Program-made: the position numbers and the translations under genes
Notes under the pieces: generated by a model
What the model was told of the DNA's origin: nothing
The model's database searches: none
The model's input: only the letters and a program-made list of their open reading frames with translations
Origin: an uncultured Clostridia bacterium
GTDB taxonomy: Bacteria > Bacillota > Clostridia > Oscillospirales > Acutalibacteraceae
Reading direction: 5' to 3'
Length of the DNA stretch: 20,896 nucleotides
Assembly (NCBI GenBank): GCA_937884975.1
Contig: CAKZZS010000072.1
Coordinates: 1 to 20,896, forward strand
Shown here: positions 7,630 to 14,548 of the stretch, piece after piece
Position numbering within the stretch: the stretch's first letter is position 1
How the letters are laid out: every line of letters starts with the position of its first letter

Positions 7630-8376
7630 AGTCTTTGTACTATCTCCTTCCTTAAAATTGTTTATATCCTGAACGGGCTTTACGTCCGATTCATACGATT
7701 TTAATTTTTCAAGCATTAACTCAAAATTCTGCTTAAACTTTTCCTCATTGAGAGAGAATGAATGTATCTTTTCAACTCTACAAGAAGGGAAACAAGGACG
7801 AACATTAGTGTCGTCATCTGCTTTCTGTAATAGACAAAGGCAACTAAAAGTAAAATCGTTAATGGCAAAAATACCATTGTCCTTGTAATAACCATCATTA
7901 ACAGTTATCTCGCAGGATTCATTAAAATAAATCTCATCATTATACGCTGCGTACATTATGTTGTATCTACCTGTCCACAGAATTACATCCATTACAAGAT
8001 AAGTATTATAAGTCACCCCGTCAGGCTCCAAAACTTGTTCTTTATGAATATTAGCAGACTCAGGTATAGTTCCAAAAGGTATGCACTCATTTACTATTTC
8101 AATGCCCTCATTTGAAATAACTACTTTACTATCGTGACCGCCAACGCGCCAACCGCCTGTTTTTTCATCGCGATACAGATGTGCCACTATCGGCTTATTA
8201 TAAAACTCATTACGAGCAATAGCCTTATCAATAGCTTCCATAGTTATGTCAGAGCCATTAGCATTATCGCCCAAAGCTAAAGCATAGCATCTACATTTTG
8301 TAAATTCAGGATTAACAACCTCAAAATTTGAAAATTTGGAAGTAAAATTTACTTTCTGAATAGCTTCAAAATTCAA
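6874..8376 (-). CDS. Putative capsid maturation protease fused to scaffold (XkdF-like)
   Basis: The protein has 500 residues and starts with TTG at 8376, 8 nt behind GGAGGAC. The N-terminal ~205 residues (CRCYALALGDNANGSD, NKPIVAHLYRDEK, WRVGGHDSKVV, DVILWTGRYNIMYAAYNDE, FNESCEI, FSCLCLL) match, from memory, the protease-like domain found just ahead of capsid genes in gut Firmicutes phages and resembling XkdF. Ser or His residues in the VGGHDS and FNESCE motifs are candidate catalytic residues. Residues ~340-430 form a highly charged coiled coil (TELEKFKAQVSEATDKYAEL and following), as expected for a scaffold that directs shell assembly and is then removed. The C-terminal ~30 residues (SSRYGNLLSKF) would bind the capsid protein. 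A second ribosome-binding site and ATG at 7629 could make the scaffold part alone. Confidence 0.65.
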   Translation of the reverse strand: MNFEAIQKVNFTSKFSNFEVVNPEFTKCRCYALALGDNANGSDITMEAIDKAIARNEFYNKPIVAHLYRDEKTGGWRVGGHDSKVVISNEGIEIVNECIPFGTIPESANIHKEQVLEPDGVTYNTYLVMDVILWTGRYNIMYAAYNDEIYFNESCEITVNDGYYKDNGIFAINDFTFSCLCLLQKADDDTNVRPCFPSCRVEKIHSFSLNEEKFKQNFELMLEKLKSYESDVKPVQDINNFKEGDSTKTMNREKIVEALSNVTYENALGVAVGRYALVSLDDTTVGVIDRTDNKTYTVNYLQTDDGIVFNFDEAKECSLTTKEKEDTDFDYASEVSIAVTTAVDFAVKEKETEVETKYQNNIATELEKFKAQVSEATDKYAELKTQYDIEHAELEKYKAADEKRIADKHNADVEARFDKAAQKMGRVKEFLFYRADPKNREKSLEEIDADLMMIMGKAMLNQKQEFSYEPTVSGVQGIKISDNMNNSSRYGNLLSKFTQD

Positions 8377-8416
8377 TTTATTTGTCCTCCTTTCTTATAA
8401 TCTCTTATATAAGACA

Positions 8417-8449
8417 AAAGACGAGTCACGCCATAAGCGTCTCGTCTTT
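8417..8449 (-). terminator. Terminator overlapping the end of the GIY-YIG gene
   Basis: On the minus strand AAAGACGAG (8449-8441) pairs with CTCGTCTTT (8425-8417), followed by TTGTCTTAT. The upstream arm lies inside the last codons (Lys-Asp-Glu) of the GIY-YIG gene and its stop TGA (8428-8426) is in the loop. Confidence 0.8.
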
Positions 8450-9616
8450 GTATCTCCAATAATATCCCTTATATTGAGTTTTATTTTTTATAGCTTTTCT
8501 TACAGGCTTATATGTATCAGATAAATTGAAGAATTTTGCAATATCTCTTTGACAACTAAACTCTTTTATTATATTGTTGTTTTCATCACGCATTTCAACA
8601 GCAATATCATTTTTCTTAGTTTTCATTAAAGGTTCTTCACCATAATAAGAAAAATAATAACCTTTGCAAGTTCCACCACTTCTAATAGCTTTTCTTACAC
8701 TGCCTTCAGCACAACCAATATAATCATCAGCTTCTTTCCCATATCGAAATCTCATTAAAAAATTCCCATTTATATCATACATTGATATTGGTCTAATACT
8801 CTCAAATTCTCTACGGACATCAAATATTTCATCTTCATATAATAATGTAGTTTTATTAAAATGTTTATCTCCACTTATATAAGCATACATAATTCCACTT
8901 TCAATTCCGAGTTTTTCAGCAGCATCAAGAGGGTCATCGTAAACACCTATAATTTCACCAAACATATTATATTGAATAACACGTTTACCTTTCCAACCCA
9001 TTATCATAAGTTTAACAATACGTTCAGGATCATATTTAGAAATATCCACATTATCAATATTGTACTCATATTGATAAATAGGCTTAACAGGCTTTTCGCT
9101 ATGACGACACCATATATATCCACCGCCAGTTTGTTGACGATGCTCTATATTTGTTCTTATTGTTTGTTCATCAATATTTGTATAAGAGGATGCTTCACTT
9201 ATACTATCATAAGAATAAATAAGATTTAATTTTACATCATATTGGTCAACAGGTGTTTTAGTAAAATAACAAGGTGTCTTACCACCTTTGGTAATATTAT
9301 AACCAGTTTGATTACAAAGAGATTGATATTTTTCAATATAATATTGTTCCCAATAATCAAGTTCTTTCTTTAATTCTTCATAAGTCCTTGTGATAATCCT
9401 ATGCAAAGTTATAATATAAAATTTGTCAATGCCATATTTCCTCATAGCATAATGAATAGCCATTTTACTTGTATTTCCTCGTGCTTCAACTTTATGTAAA
9501 ATCCATCTTCTGTGAACAGATTGTCTTGTTTGCCCTATATATACTTTATCATTAACAGTATTATTTATTTTATAAATAAATCCTTCATACATATTCGCTT
9601 CTGGAATAAAACTCAT
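8426..9616 (-). CDS. Free-standing GIY-YIG homing endonuclease with NUMOD1-like repeats
   Basis: The protein has 396 residues with ATG at 9616 behind AGAAAGGGTGA. Residues 12-30 hold the GIY-YIG signature (FIY...KVYIG). R37/H41 (RRWILHKVEA), E90/E95 (YWEQYYIEKY) and N107 (GYNITKGG) fill the expected catalytic positions of this single-metal nuclease. After ~115 come four copies of a ~50-residue NUMOD1/IENR1-like DNA-binding repeat, at about 123-172, 213-262, 276-325 and 338-391. Each has a Y-D/N...G-x-I/F lead, an Ala-rich helix (EAa) and a GYYW/F ending in the better copies. These act as modular helix-turn-helix DNA recognition units. It sits between a small gene and the protease/scaffold-like gene with terminators on both sides, as a mobile cassette would. 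Such genes spread by cutting alleles that lack them. Confidence 0.9.
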   Translation of the reverse strand: MSFIPEANMYEGFIYKINNTVNDKVYIGQTRQSVHRRWILHKVEARGNTSKMAIHYAMRKYGIDKFYIITLHRIITRTYEELKKELDYWEQYYIEKYQSLCNQTGYNITKGGKTPCYFTKTPVDQYDVKLNLIYSYDSISEASSYTNIDEQTIRTNIEHRQQTGGGYIWCRHSEKPVKPIYQYEYNIDNVDISKYDPERIVKLMIMGWKGKRVIQYNMFGEIIGVYDDPLDAAEKLGIESGIMYAYISGDKHFNKTTLLYEDEIFDVRREFESIRPISMYDINGNFLMRFRYGKEADDYIGCAEGSVRKAIRSGGTCKGYYFSYYGEEPLMKTKKNDIAVEMRDENNNIIKEFSCQRDIAKFFNLSDTYKPVRKAIKNKTQYKGYYWRYKDETLMA

Positions 9617-9649
9617 AATATTGTCACCCTTTCTAAAGTGAAACGTTCT

Positions 9650-9686
9650 AAATAAAAAGAACAGAGACTATTTATCGCTCTGTTCT
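9650..9686 (-). terminator. Strong terminator between portal cluster and GIY-YIG gene
   Basis: On the minus strand AGAACAGAG (9686-9678) pairs perfectly with CTCTGTTCT (9666-9658) over an 11-nt loop, followed by TTTTATTT. It begins at the last base of the TGA stop of the 55-residue gene and ends only 33 nt before the GIY-YIG start. Confidence 0.85.
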
Positions 9687-9853
9687 CATTGTTCGCGCCA
9701 TTTTGTCAATAGCATATTAAGTTTATCCGAACTCTCAAATACCCAATATCTTTTTAATGTTCTTGGGTGTCGAGCAAATAGGATATATTTCAGACCATTC
9801 TCAATTAAGAATAACTTTAATGGTCTGCTGTAACAGTAAAAATATCCATTCAT
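9686..9853 (-). CDS. Small phage protein (55 aa), possibly DUF5659-like
   Basis: ATG at 9853 follows GTAAGG. The 55-residue product begins MNGYFYCYSRPLKLFL and continues with ENGLKYILFARHPRTLKRYWVFESSDKL in two parts, ending LLTKWREQ. From memory this matches a family of 50-70 residue phage proteins with the pattern F/Y-YCYS..LK.FL..NG..Y, then ..K.FWVF..TD.L...L..W, possibly named DUF5659. It is predicted as helix, strands, helix, with no catalytic motif. It lies 8 nt past another small protein of similar layout and is closed by a strong terminator. Function unknown; its packing behind the portal gene suggests expression with the packaging genes. Confidence 0.7.
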   Translation of the reverse strand: MNGYFYCYSRPLKLFLIENGLKYILFARHPRTLKRYWVFESSDKLNMLLTKWREQ

Positions 9854-9861
9854 AATATACC

Positions 9862-10074
9862 TTACAGATAAAGATACTTGCTGGCATAGTATTCTGTCTT
9901 AACATAATTACTTGAAAGTTTTTCTCGTAATTTAGGTGTATCAACGAAAGAATACACTACTTGATCAGCGTTTATCTTATGCTCTACATAATGAAAACCC
10001 ATTTCAGCAAGTTCATCTGCTTTACCTTTATCAAAAAAGTTTATAGTTCCCGTACCACCGTTACTTTTAGACAT
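9862..10074 (-). CDS. Small phage protein (70 aa) coupled to portal
   Basis: The start is ATG at 10074, overlapping the end of the portal gene by 8 nt (ATGTCTAA). A longer reading from 10131 lies inside the portal gene and is unlikely. No clear Shine-Dalgarno sequence exists, so translation is probably coupled to portal termination. The 70-residue product has INFFDKGKADELAEMGFHY, then DQVVYSFVDTPKLREKLSS. This repeats the layout of the next gene: a small helix ending in a G-x-x-Y, a strand, then a YxFVDTPKL strand-helix. The two may be diverged copies of one fold. Function unknown; no nucleic-acid or metal motif is visible. Confidence 0.7.
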   Translation of the reverse strand: MSKSNGGTGTINFFDKGKADELAEMGFHYVEHKINADQVVYSFVDTPKLREKLSSNYVKTEYYASKYLYL

Positions 10075-11641
10075 CACGGTTTTCGGGGGAGTTCGCGTCA
10101 TCATCGTTTCTTGTATTTTCTCCAGCCTCACTTAAATCACCATCCTCGCTTTGTGGTCTGCCTGCACCGTTATCATCGGAAGACTGCGTATATGAAGTCT
10201 GAAGGACAGTCCAATCCGCAAATATATCACCTAAAATACTATTCTCCATAATACTATTACCGAGCATTACGGCAGGTGGCATACCGTTAGTTGAGGCTAA
10301 CCTTTGCTTATTAGGCAAACCATTTTGAGCCATTTGGAGTTCCATTTTACGCACATCTTCAAGATTAAAATGTGTAGTATCAAGTATTTTATAAATAAAC
10401 TCATAATTATTATAAATATAATTACGAAGTTTCATTTGTAAGCATACCCAATTTTCAAGCATACGATATATTCTGAAAATATCACCACTATCATTTGTAA
10501 TTGATAACTTTAATGCGGAAGCAGTAGTAGCCCCAGACATTAACGCTTCCGATACGCCTACATTCTTAAAAGCCCAAGAAATCGCATCAGAAACAGTATC
10601 ACGATCATCTGCATTAGACGATGAAAATTCCTCTGTTGCCATATCAAAAGGAGTAGCAATGACACCTATTTGATTTTGTATGGTTTCAAAGGTTGCTTTC
10701 ATAAACGTAGTAATAAGACCTTCATCAAGTGTTATCTCTCCGTCCTTTGTAGGTATCTTCATCGTTAGTATCTTATAAGCATCATTGATACTTTGAGCTT
10801 TTGCTAATTCCTTATATTCATCTATCAAAAGTATATCAGCAATCATCATAAAGAAAGGAGGGTAGGGAAATACAAAATCATTATTATACTTAATGCAAAG
10901 AGAGTTCTTGTAAGGTATATACACCCTACCTTTTTCGTCCATAGTATTTTCAATTAGATCTTGAAGTTCCTGTGGAAATCCTGTATAAATAGATTTAGCT
11001 AATCCTCTTGCATTGATATAATACTCAAATACGTTTCCGTTGACAATGGAACTTATACTACATATCATAGGATCGAGATAATAGTAAGATATGTCAGTAT
11101 CAGTTTCTATTACAAAAGCATAACATACATCATTCTTAAACAGTCGTTTCAAAATATTATGTATCTCGCTTTGTAAATTAAATTTCTCAGCTTGAACAGC
11201 AAATTTTATGTAATCCTTTTTGATATTCTTTTGAGATTGCGTCATAAATTCAGGTCGCAATACTCTTGTATCAATCGTATAATTCAATACCGCTTGATTT
11301 ACAAAGTAATCTATAAGACGCTTATAATAACCTGATTTAAGATACATATAATTGCTAAGTTTGAGTATTTTCTTACCAAACCGTTCAGGACATTCAGCCA
11401 TTGCTTCTATCTCACAACGCCTAAATCCCATACAAGTTATTCTATCACCGTCAAAAAACTTATGATATGATAATTCAGATAATACAAGTCTCTTAAACGC
11501 AGCGTAGTCAAATGTCTTTTTCTTACCATTCATACTATCTTCAAAAGACTGTACATCTTTAGAATACTGCTCATTTGTCTTAACAAAGTCACTCATTTCA
11601 GGATTTTTGTTTTCTGTTTCAAGATTATTTTCTGTATTCAT
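10067..11641 (-). CDS. Portal protein
   Basis: The protein has 524 residues with ATG at 11641 behind GAAAGGACGG, 19 nt after the terminase stop. It forms the twelve-subunit ring at one head vertex through which terminase drives DNA. Portal-like features include the polar N-terminus, the wing region (LKLSNYMYLKSGYYKRLIDYF and following, about 90-115), the DTDISYYYLDP and YYINARGLAKS strands of the wing beta sheet, the long central helix (KELAKAQSINDAYKILTMKI, about 285-305), the clip/stem section GVIATPFDMATE, and the later SGATTASALKLSITNDSGDI helix with ENWVCLQMKLRNYI. The last ~50 residues are acidic and disordered. The order terminase, portal, protease/scaffold, capsid supports the call. 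Confidence 0.85.
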   Translation of the reverse strand: MNTENNLETENKNPEMSDFVKTNEQYSKDVQSFEDSMNGKKKTFDYAAFKRLVLSELSYHKFFDGDRITCMGFRRCEIEAMAECPERFGKKILKLSNYMYLKSGYYKRLIDYFVNQAVLNYTIDTRVLRPEFMTQSQKNIKKDYIKFAVQAEKFNLQSEIHNILKRLFKNDVCYAFVIETDTDISYYYLDPMICSISSIVNGNVFEYYINARGLAKSIYTGFPQELQDLIENTMDEKGRVYIPYKNSLCIKYNNDFVFPYPPFFMMIADILLIDEYKELAKAQSINDAYKILTMKIPTKDGEITLDEGLITTFMKATFETIQNQIGVIATPFDMATEEFSSSNADDRDTVSDAISWAFKNVGVSEALMSGATTASALKLSITNDSGDIFRIYRMLENWVCLQMKLRNYIYNNYEFIYKILDTTHFNLEDVRKMELQMAQNGLPNKQRLASTNGMPPAVMLGNSIMENSILGDIFADWTVLQTSYTQSSDDNGAGRPQSEDGDLSEAGENTRNDDDANSPENRDV

Positions 11642-11660
11642 TTATTCACCGTCCTTTCTG

Positions 11661-13211
11661 TTATCTTGCTATTGTAGGTCGCCTACAAAGGCTTGATACT
11701 TTCAATGTTTCTTCAAATGAGGTATTCTTGTTTTTCAATTTCTTTTCAAGCTGAGATACAACCCAACAGTTATATCCTATACTTGAAACGCGGTCTTTGC
11801 GCATACCTGATTTCTCGTGAACTTGTATATTAACACCTTTTGCTTCATAGTCAAGGTTGATAAGTTCGTTTATAAGTAAAGTTGTTTGAATGTAAGGAAG
11901 TTGCAATTTAACCTTATCTTCAGGAGACATCTTATTATAACCTTTTAATTTGCAGAAAACTTCATCTGTTTCAAATTCAGATACAAGTAAATTTATTCTA
12001 TTCTGTCTGAATTGCTCACGAAGGTTAAGGTACATTTCGTTATTAAATGATTGAGAAGCCTGTATAGCCCATATTACCTTTGGAGCAGATTTATCCGTAC
12101 ATCTTTCCGCAAAATCAGAATCATTACAACAACTCAATGGGCTGTAAGTAACTCCATATTCAGGGTCATATATTTCACGAACCAAGCAGTCGTATGTGCC
12201 TAAACCTACACCCTTACAGTCAATAACGAGATCAGTACAATGATACATTTCAAACAATCTACGGATTATCAAAGCCAAATCATTTGTGTGTAAACCTTCA
12301 TAGTTTTCAAGATATATAATATTTGAAATATATCTATTACTTGAAGTAGGTAAAGCGCTATTTATCATAATAGACGAAGCATCGTTATTTTGCTTTTTAG
12401 AAGCCAATAATGCAATATCCGCTGAAAGAACTCTTCTTTCATTGTGAACTAATTCAGGAATTTTTGACTTACCGTCAATGCTTATTTCATTATGTAAAAT
12501 TGGATATATTGCCGTTTTTAATATCCTATTCTTATTTATATCGGAAAAGCTAAACAGGGAACCATCGCCAATATCTGAATACCAGAGGCACGACATTTCC
12601 ATTTGAAAACTTAATTCATTAAAGTCTTGCTCTGACATTTCATCTTCTACTTGTTCTTTAATTAACAAATGTTCTTTTATAGCAAGTTGGTACGGAAGTC
12701 CGCATACAAAGTATTTTTTACTTTCATCGACAAGCGACACTGCATAAGACTCTAATTTCTTATAACTCCAGTGACTTTTAAACCAGCAACTTGACATATA
12801 TATTTCTTTGTTTCTCTCAACTAAATGAGCATATTCAGGTTTATCTAAATAATCAGGGTGGCGCGGAGCTGTCAAAAACTTACGAAGGACTGTATTGATA
12901 GTATCAACATCAACAAGCCTAAATTCATCAACCACAAGAATATTTGCTCTTGCACCACGTCCAGAATCCGCTGCGGTCACTACTTTAATCAATGACCCAT
13001 TTCTAAAGGTAATATAAGCATCTGCACCCGTAATTACAGTCTTTTCTATTTCTAACCGTAAATTAGCAGAGTTAGGCATAAGAGTAGTTGTTATTTTTTC
13101 AAGTGTTTCATTTGCCTGTTTTCTATTTTTAGAACAAACAGCTATCCTTGTATTAGGATAAAGAATACATCTAACAACACAAAAAATAGCCACAAGAAAG
13201 GTTTTGCCCTG
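11661..13211 (-). CDS. terL: Terminase large subunit, exon 2
   Basis: This is the second exon of the packaging motor; joined to 14548-14336 it gives 587 residues. It begins with CAG GGC AAA ACC (QGKT), completing the Walker A motif ASRG|QGKT split by the intron. Walker B is ANILVVDEF (about 167-175 of the joined protein), and the GRGARAN segment just before it is typical of terminases. The C-terminal nuclease domain shows ERRVLSADIALLASKKQN (first Asp), DLVIDCKGVGLGTYDCLV (second Asp) and a RKDRVSSIGYN segment (third Asp). The protein hydrolyses ATP to translocate DNA into the head and cuts the concatemer. Read alone, this exon appears to start at a TTG (13214), but those bases are the intron end. 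Confidence 0.9.
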   Translation of the reverse strand, partial: QGKTFLVAIFCVVRCILYPNTRIAVCSKNRKQANETLEKITTTLMPNSANLRLEIEKTVITGADAYITFRNGSLIKVVTAADSGRGARANILVVDEFRLVDVDTINTVLRKFLTAPRHPDYLDKPEYAHLVERNKEIYMSSCWFKSHWSYKKLESYAVSLVDESKKYFVCGLPYQLAIKEHLLIKEQVEDEMSEQDFNELSFQMEMSCLWYSDIGDGSLFSFSDINKNRILKTAIYPILHNEISIDGKSKIPELVHNERRVLSADIALLASKKQNNDASSIMINSALPTSSNRYISNIIYLENYEGLHTNDLALIIRRLFEMYHCTDLVIDCKGVGLGTYDCLVREIYDPEYGVTYSPLSCCNDSDFAERCTDKSAPKVIWAIQASQSFNNEMYLNLREQFRQNRINLLVSEFETDEVFCKLKGYNKMSPEDKVKLQLPYIQTTLLINELINLDYEAKGVNIQVHEKSGMRKDRVSSIGYNCWVVSQLEKKLKNKNTSFEETLKVSSLCRRPTIAR

Positions 13212-13480
13212 CAATAGTTATTAACCCATAGCTTTTTATCTATGGCTCTGGAAGTTTCCTTCATTTTCATCGGATAGTCAATTCTATCCCAGTTTAGCAT
13301 ACATTTTCACCTACGCCTTAACGTTTAGGTGACGAGGACTCTTGGAGAGATTATATTTATTCACTCTCTATGCGTTACGGTGAGCAACAGCCTTTCGCAA
13401 TCTGTTCTTTACCTCGGTATTGGCATATTATAAAAACTTAGCGTTTACCGATTTTCCTCGTTATATTTTTCTGCATATTT

Positions 13481-14269
13481 CTATGCAGCGAAGCCATAAT
13501 AGGACATATAAATATCGTATTTTCTTAACAAATAATTTTGAGTATTACAACCATAAATAGTATCTAAAAACAATCTTACATCTTTTTTACGGAAATATAT
13601 AAGTTTGTACTTTTTATCTTTTTCCTTATAAATACTACCTATAATCCCAAGTGTTGATTCAACTGTTTTATTTATGTATTCAAGAAAATCTACATTTGCA
13701 TTTGTAAAAGATACCATTAGATGATTACGGTTATCAACATATAAACAACCATCACCATCTAAAAATCCTTTCAAAAAAGCATAAAAATATTCGTCACATA
13801 CAGGAAAAACGGACGAATTTGTTTTATTTTGCACAATATTTAATTTTCTTAAATCATTAGTTATATCGATAGAATATATTCTTATCAAACACGAATGAGT
13901 GTCATATTCATATCCGTTAAACGATTTATGATTATCTTTATATTCTATTTGATGAACATTACCAAGTTCTTTTGCCAAACCTTGTAATAAATAATCATCA
14001 TTTGATTTTAGTTCGATACCTAATTCGTGGTTTACAATATAACCATCAGCATAAATAAAGCCAAGCCAATAAGCCTTGTCATTATTGTCAATTTGACTAA
14101 AATAATGTTTGTTAAATTGTCGTCTTTTACTATCTAATCCTAAAGTAGATACTTTACCTTGAATTTGTTTAGTTGTCATTCCGAATTTATCAGCAATCTC
14201 CTTATACGGCATATTGCGATAATTCTTTTTAATATACTCAATTTGTTCTTTTGTAAAAATACTTTTCAT
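13481..14269 (-). CDS. Intron-encoded LAGLIDADG homing endonuclease
   Basis: The protein has 262 residues with ATG at 14269 behind GAAAGGGG. The first ~45 residues form a helix-turn-helix (KEQIEYIKKNY, then PYKEIADKFGMTTKQIQGKV). Two LAGLIDADG motifs follow: WLGFIYADGYI (68-78) and FLKGFLDGDGCL (165-176), with the metal-binding acids D75 and D173. Two motifs in one chain mean a monomeric, pseudosymmetric enzyme that cuts intron-free terminase alleles near the insertion site so that repair copies the intron in. Its own start, ribosome-binding site and stop, and the group I folds around it, show it is intron-encoded rather than an intein. The stop codon lies in a CTGCAT/ATGCAG hairpin just before the P3 strand. 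A stem hides its ribosome-binding site. Confidence 0.92.
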   Translation of the reverse strand: MKSIFTKEQIEYIKKNYRNMPYKEIADKFGMTTKQIQGKVSTLGLDSKRRQFNKHYFSQIDNNDKAYWLGFIYADGYIVNHELGIELKSNDDYLLQGLAKELGNVHQIEYKDNHKSFNGYEYDTHSCLIRIYSIDITNDLRKLNIVQNKTNSSVFPVCDEYFYAFLKGFLDGDGCLYVDNRNHLMVSFTNANVDFLEYINKTVESTLGIIGSIYKEKDKKYKLIYFRKKDVRLFLDTIYGCNTQNYLLRKYDIYMSYYGFAA

Positions 14270-14277
14270 TTTTATTT

Positions 14278-14303
14278 CCCCTTTCTTAAATAAAGAAAAG
14301 GGG
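14278..14303 (-). promoter_or_regulatory. Hairpin masking the ribosome-binding site of the intron endonuclease
   Basis: On the minus strand CCCCTTTTCTT (14303-14293) pairs with AAGAAAGGGG (14287-14278) with one bulged T and a 5-nt loop. The 3' arm is the ribosome-binding site of the endonuclease gene, so the folded RNA should hide it. This recalls the translational repression of intron endonucleases in T4. Confidence 0.7.
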
Positions 14304-14335
14304 TGGTCGGTATTTATCCGACAAGTCCCTTTTTA

Positions 14336-14548
14336 ACCTCTTGAAGCCAAATACATAAAGAAATTGCTCTTATTCATCATATAAATAAGAATTTTTTGAA
14401 ATAATTTTAAATTTATATTCAGATAATCTTTGCAAAATCTATGTGGATTAGCACGATAGAAACTACCCCAAAGACCAACACCATTCATCATACGATGAAC
14501 TTTATCATTAGCAATTTCCTTATCCGTCATTTTGGTCGGCTTTACCAT
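14336..14548 (-). CDS. terL: Terminase large subunit, exon 1
   Basis: This exon encodes the first 71 residues, from ATG at 14548 (ribosome-binding site GGAGGTGG) to GGT at 14338-14336. The segment FCKDYLNINLKLFQKILIYMM (adenine-binding region, split here as FCKDYLN and LKLFQKILIYMM) precedes SNFFMYLASRG, the first half of Walker A. The next codon, TAA, belongs to the intron, so without splicing only a 71-residue stub is made. The start overlaps the putative TerS gene by 29 nt, which suggests coupled translation of the two terminase subunits. Adding exon 2 restores ASRGQGKT exactly in frame with no extra codon, which is strong evidence for the splice sites given here. Confidence 0.9.

Larger units (their letters stand above)
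13212..14335 (-). other. Group I intron (IA-like) in the terminase gene
   Basis: The intron runs from 14335 to 13212 on the minus strand (1124 nt). The upstream exon ends in U (GGT) and the intron ends in G (ACTATTG), as group I splicing requires. The core can be drawn from the sequence: P2 GTCGG/CCGAC (14322-14306), P3 ACGAGGA/TCCTCGT (13461-13455 with 13338-13332), P4 CGGTA/TACCG (13450-13446 with 13419-13415), P6 GGT/ACC with P6a AACAG/CTGTT (13406-13386), P7 GCATA/TATGC (13373-13369 with 13301-13297), P7.1 GAGAG/CTCTC (13368-13345), P8 CACCTA..ACG/CGTAGGTG (13331-13308), and P9 hairpins at 13289-13272 and 13245-13226. P7.1 points to subgroup IA. P1 is weak: GAGGU with GACUU, one mismatch. 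The core lies after the endonuclease gene. Confidence 0.9.

Noticed and set aside
13481..14269. Endonuclease gene as an intein in the terminase
   Set aside because: It has its own start, ribosome-binding site and stop. The exons end at stop codons, no intein splice residues are present, and a full group I core surrounds it.
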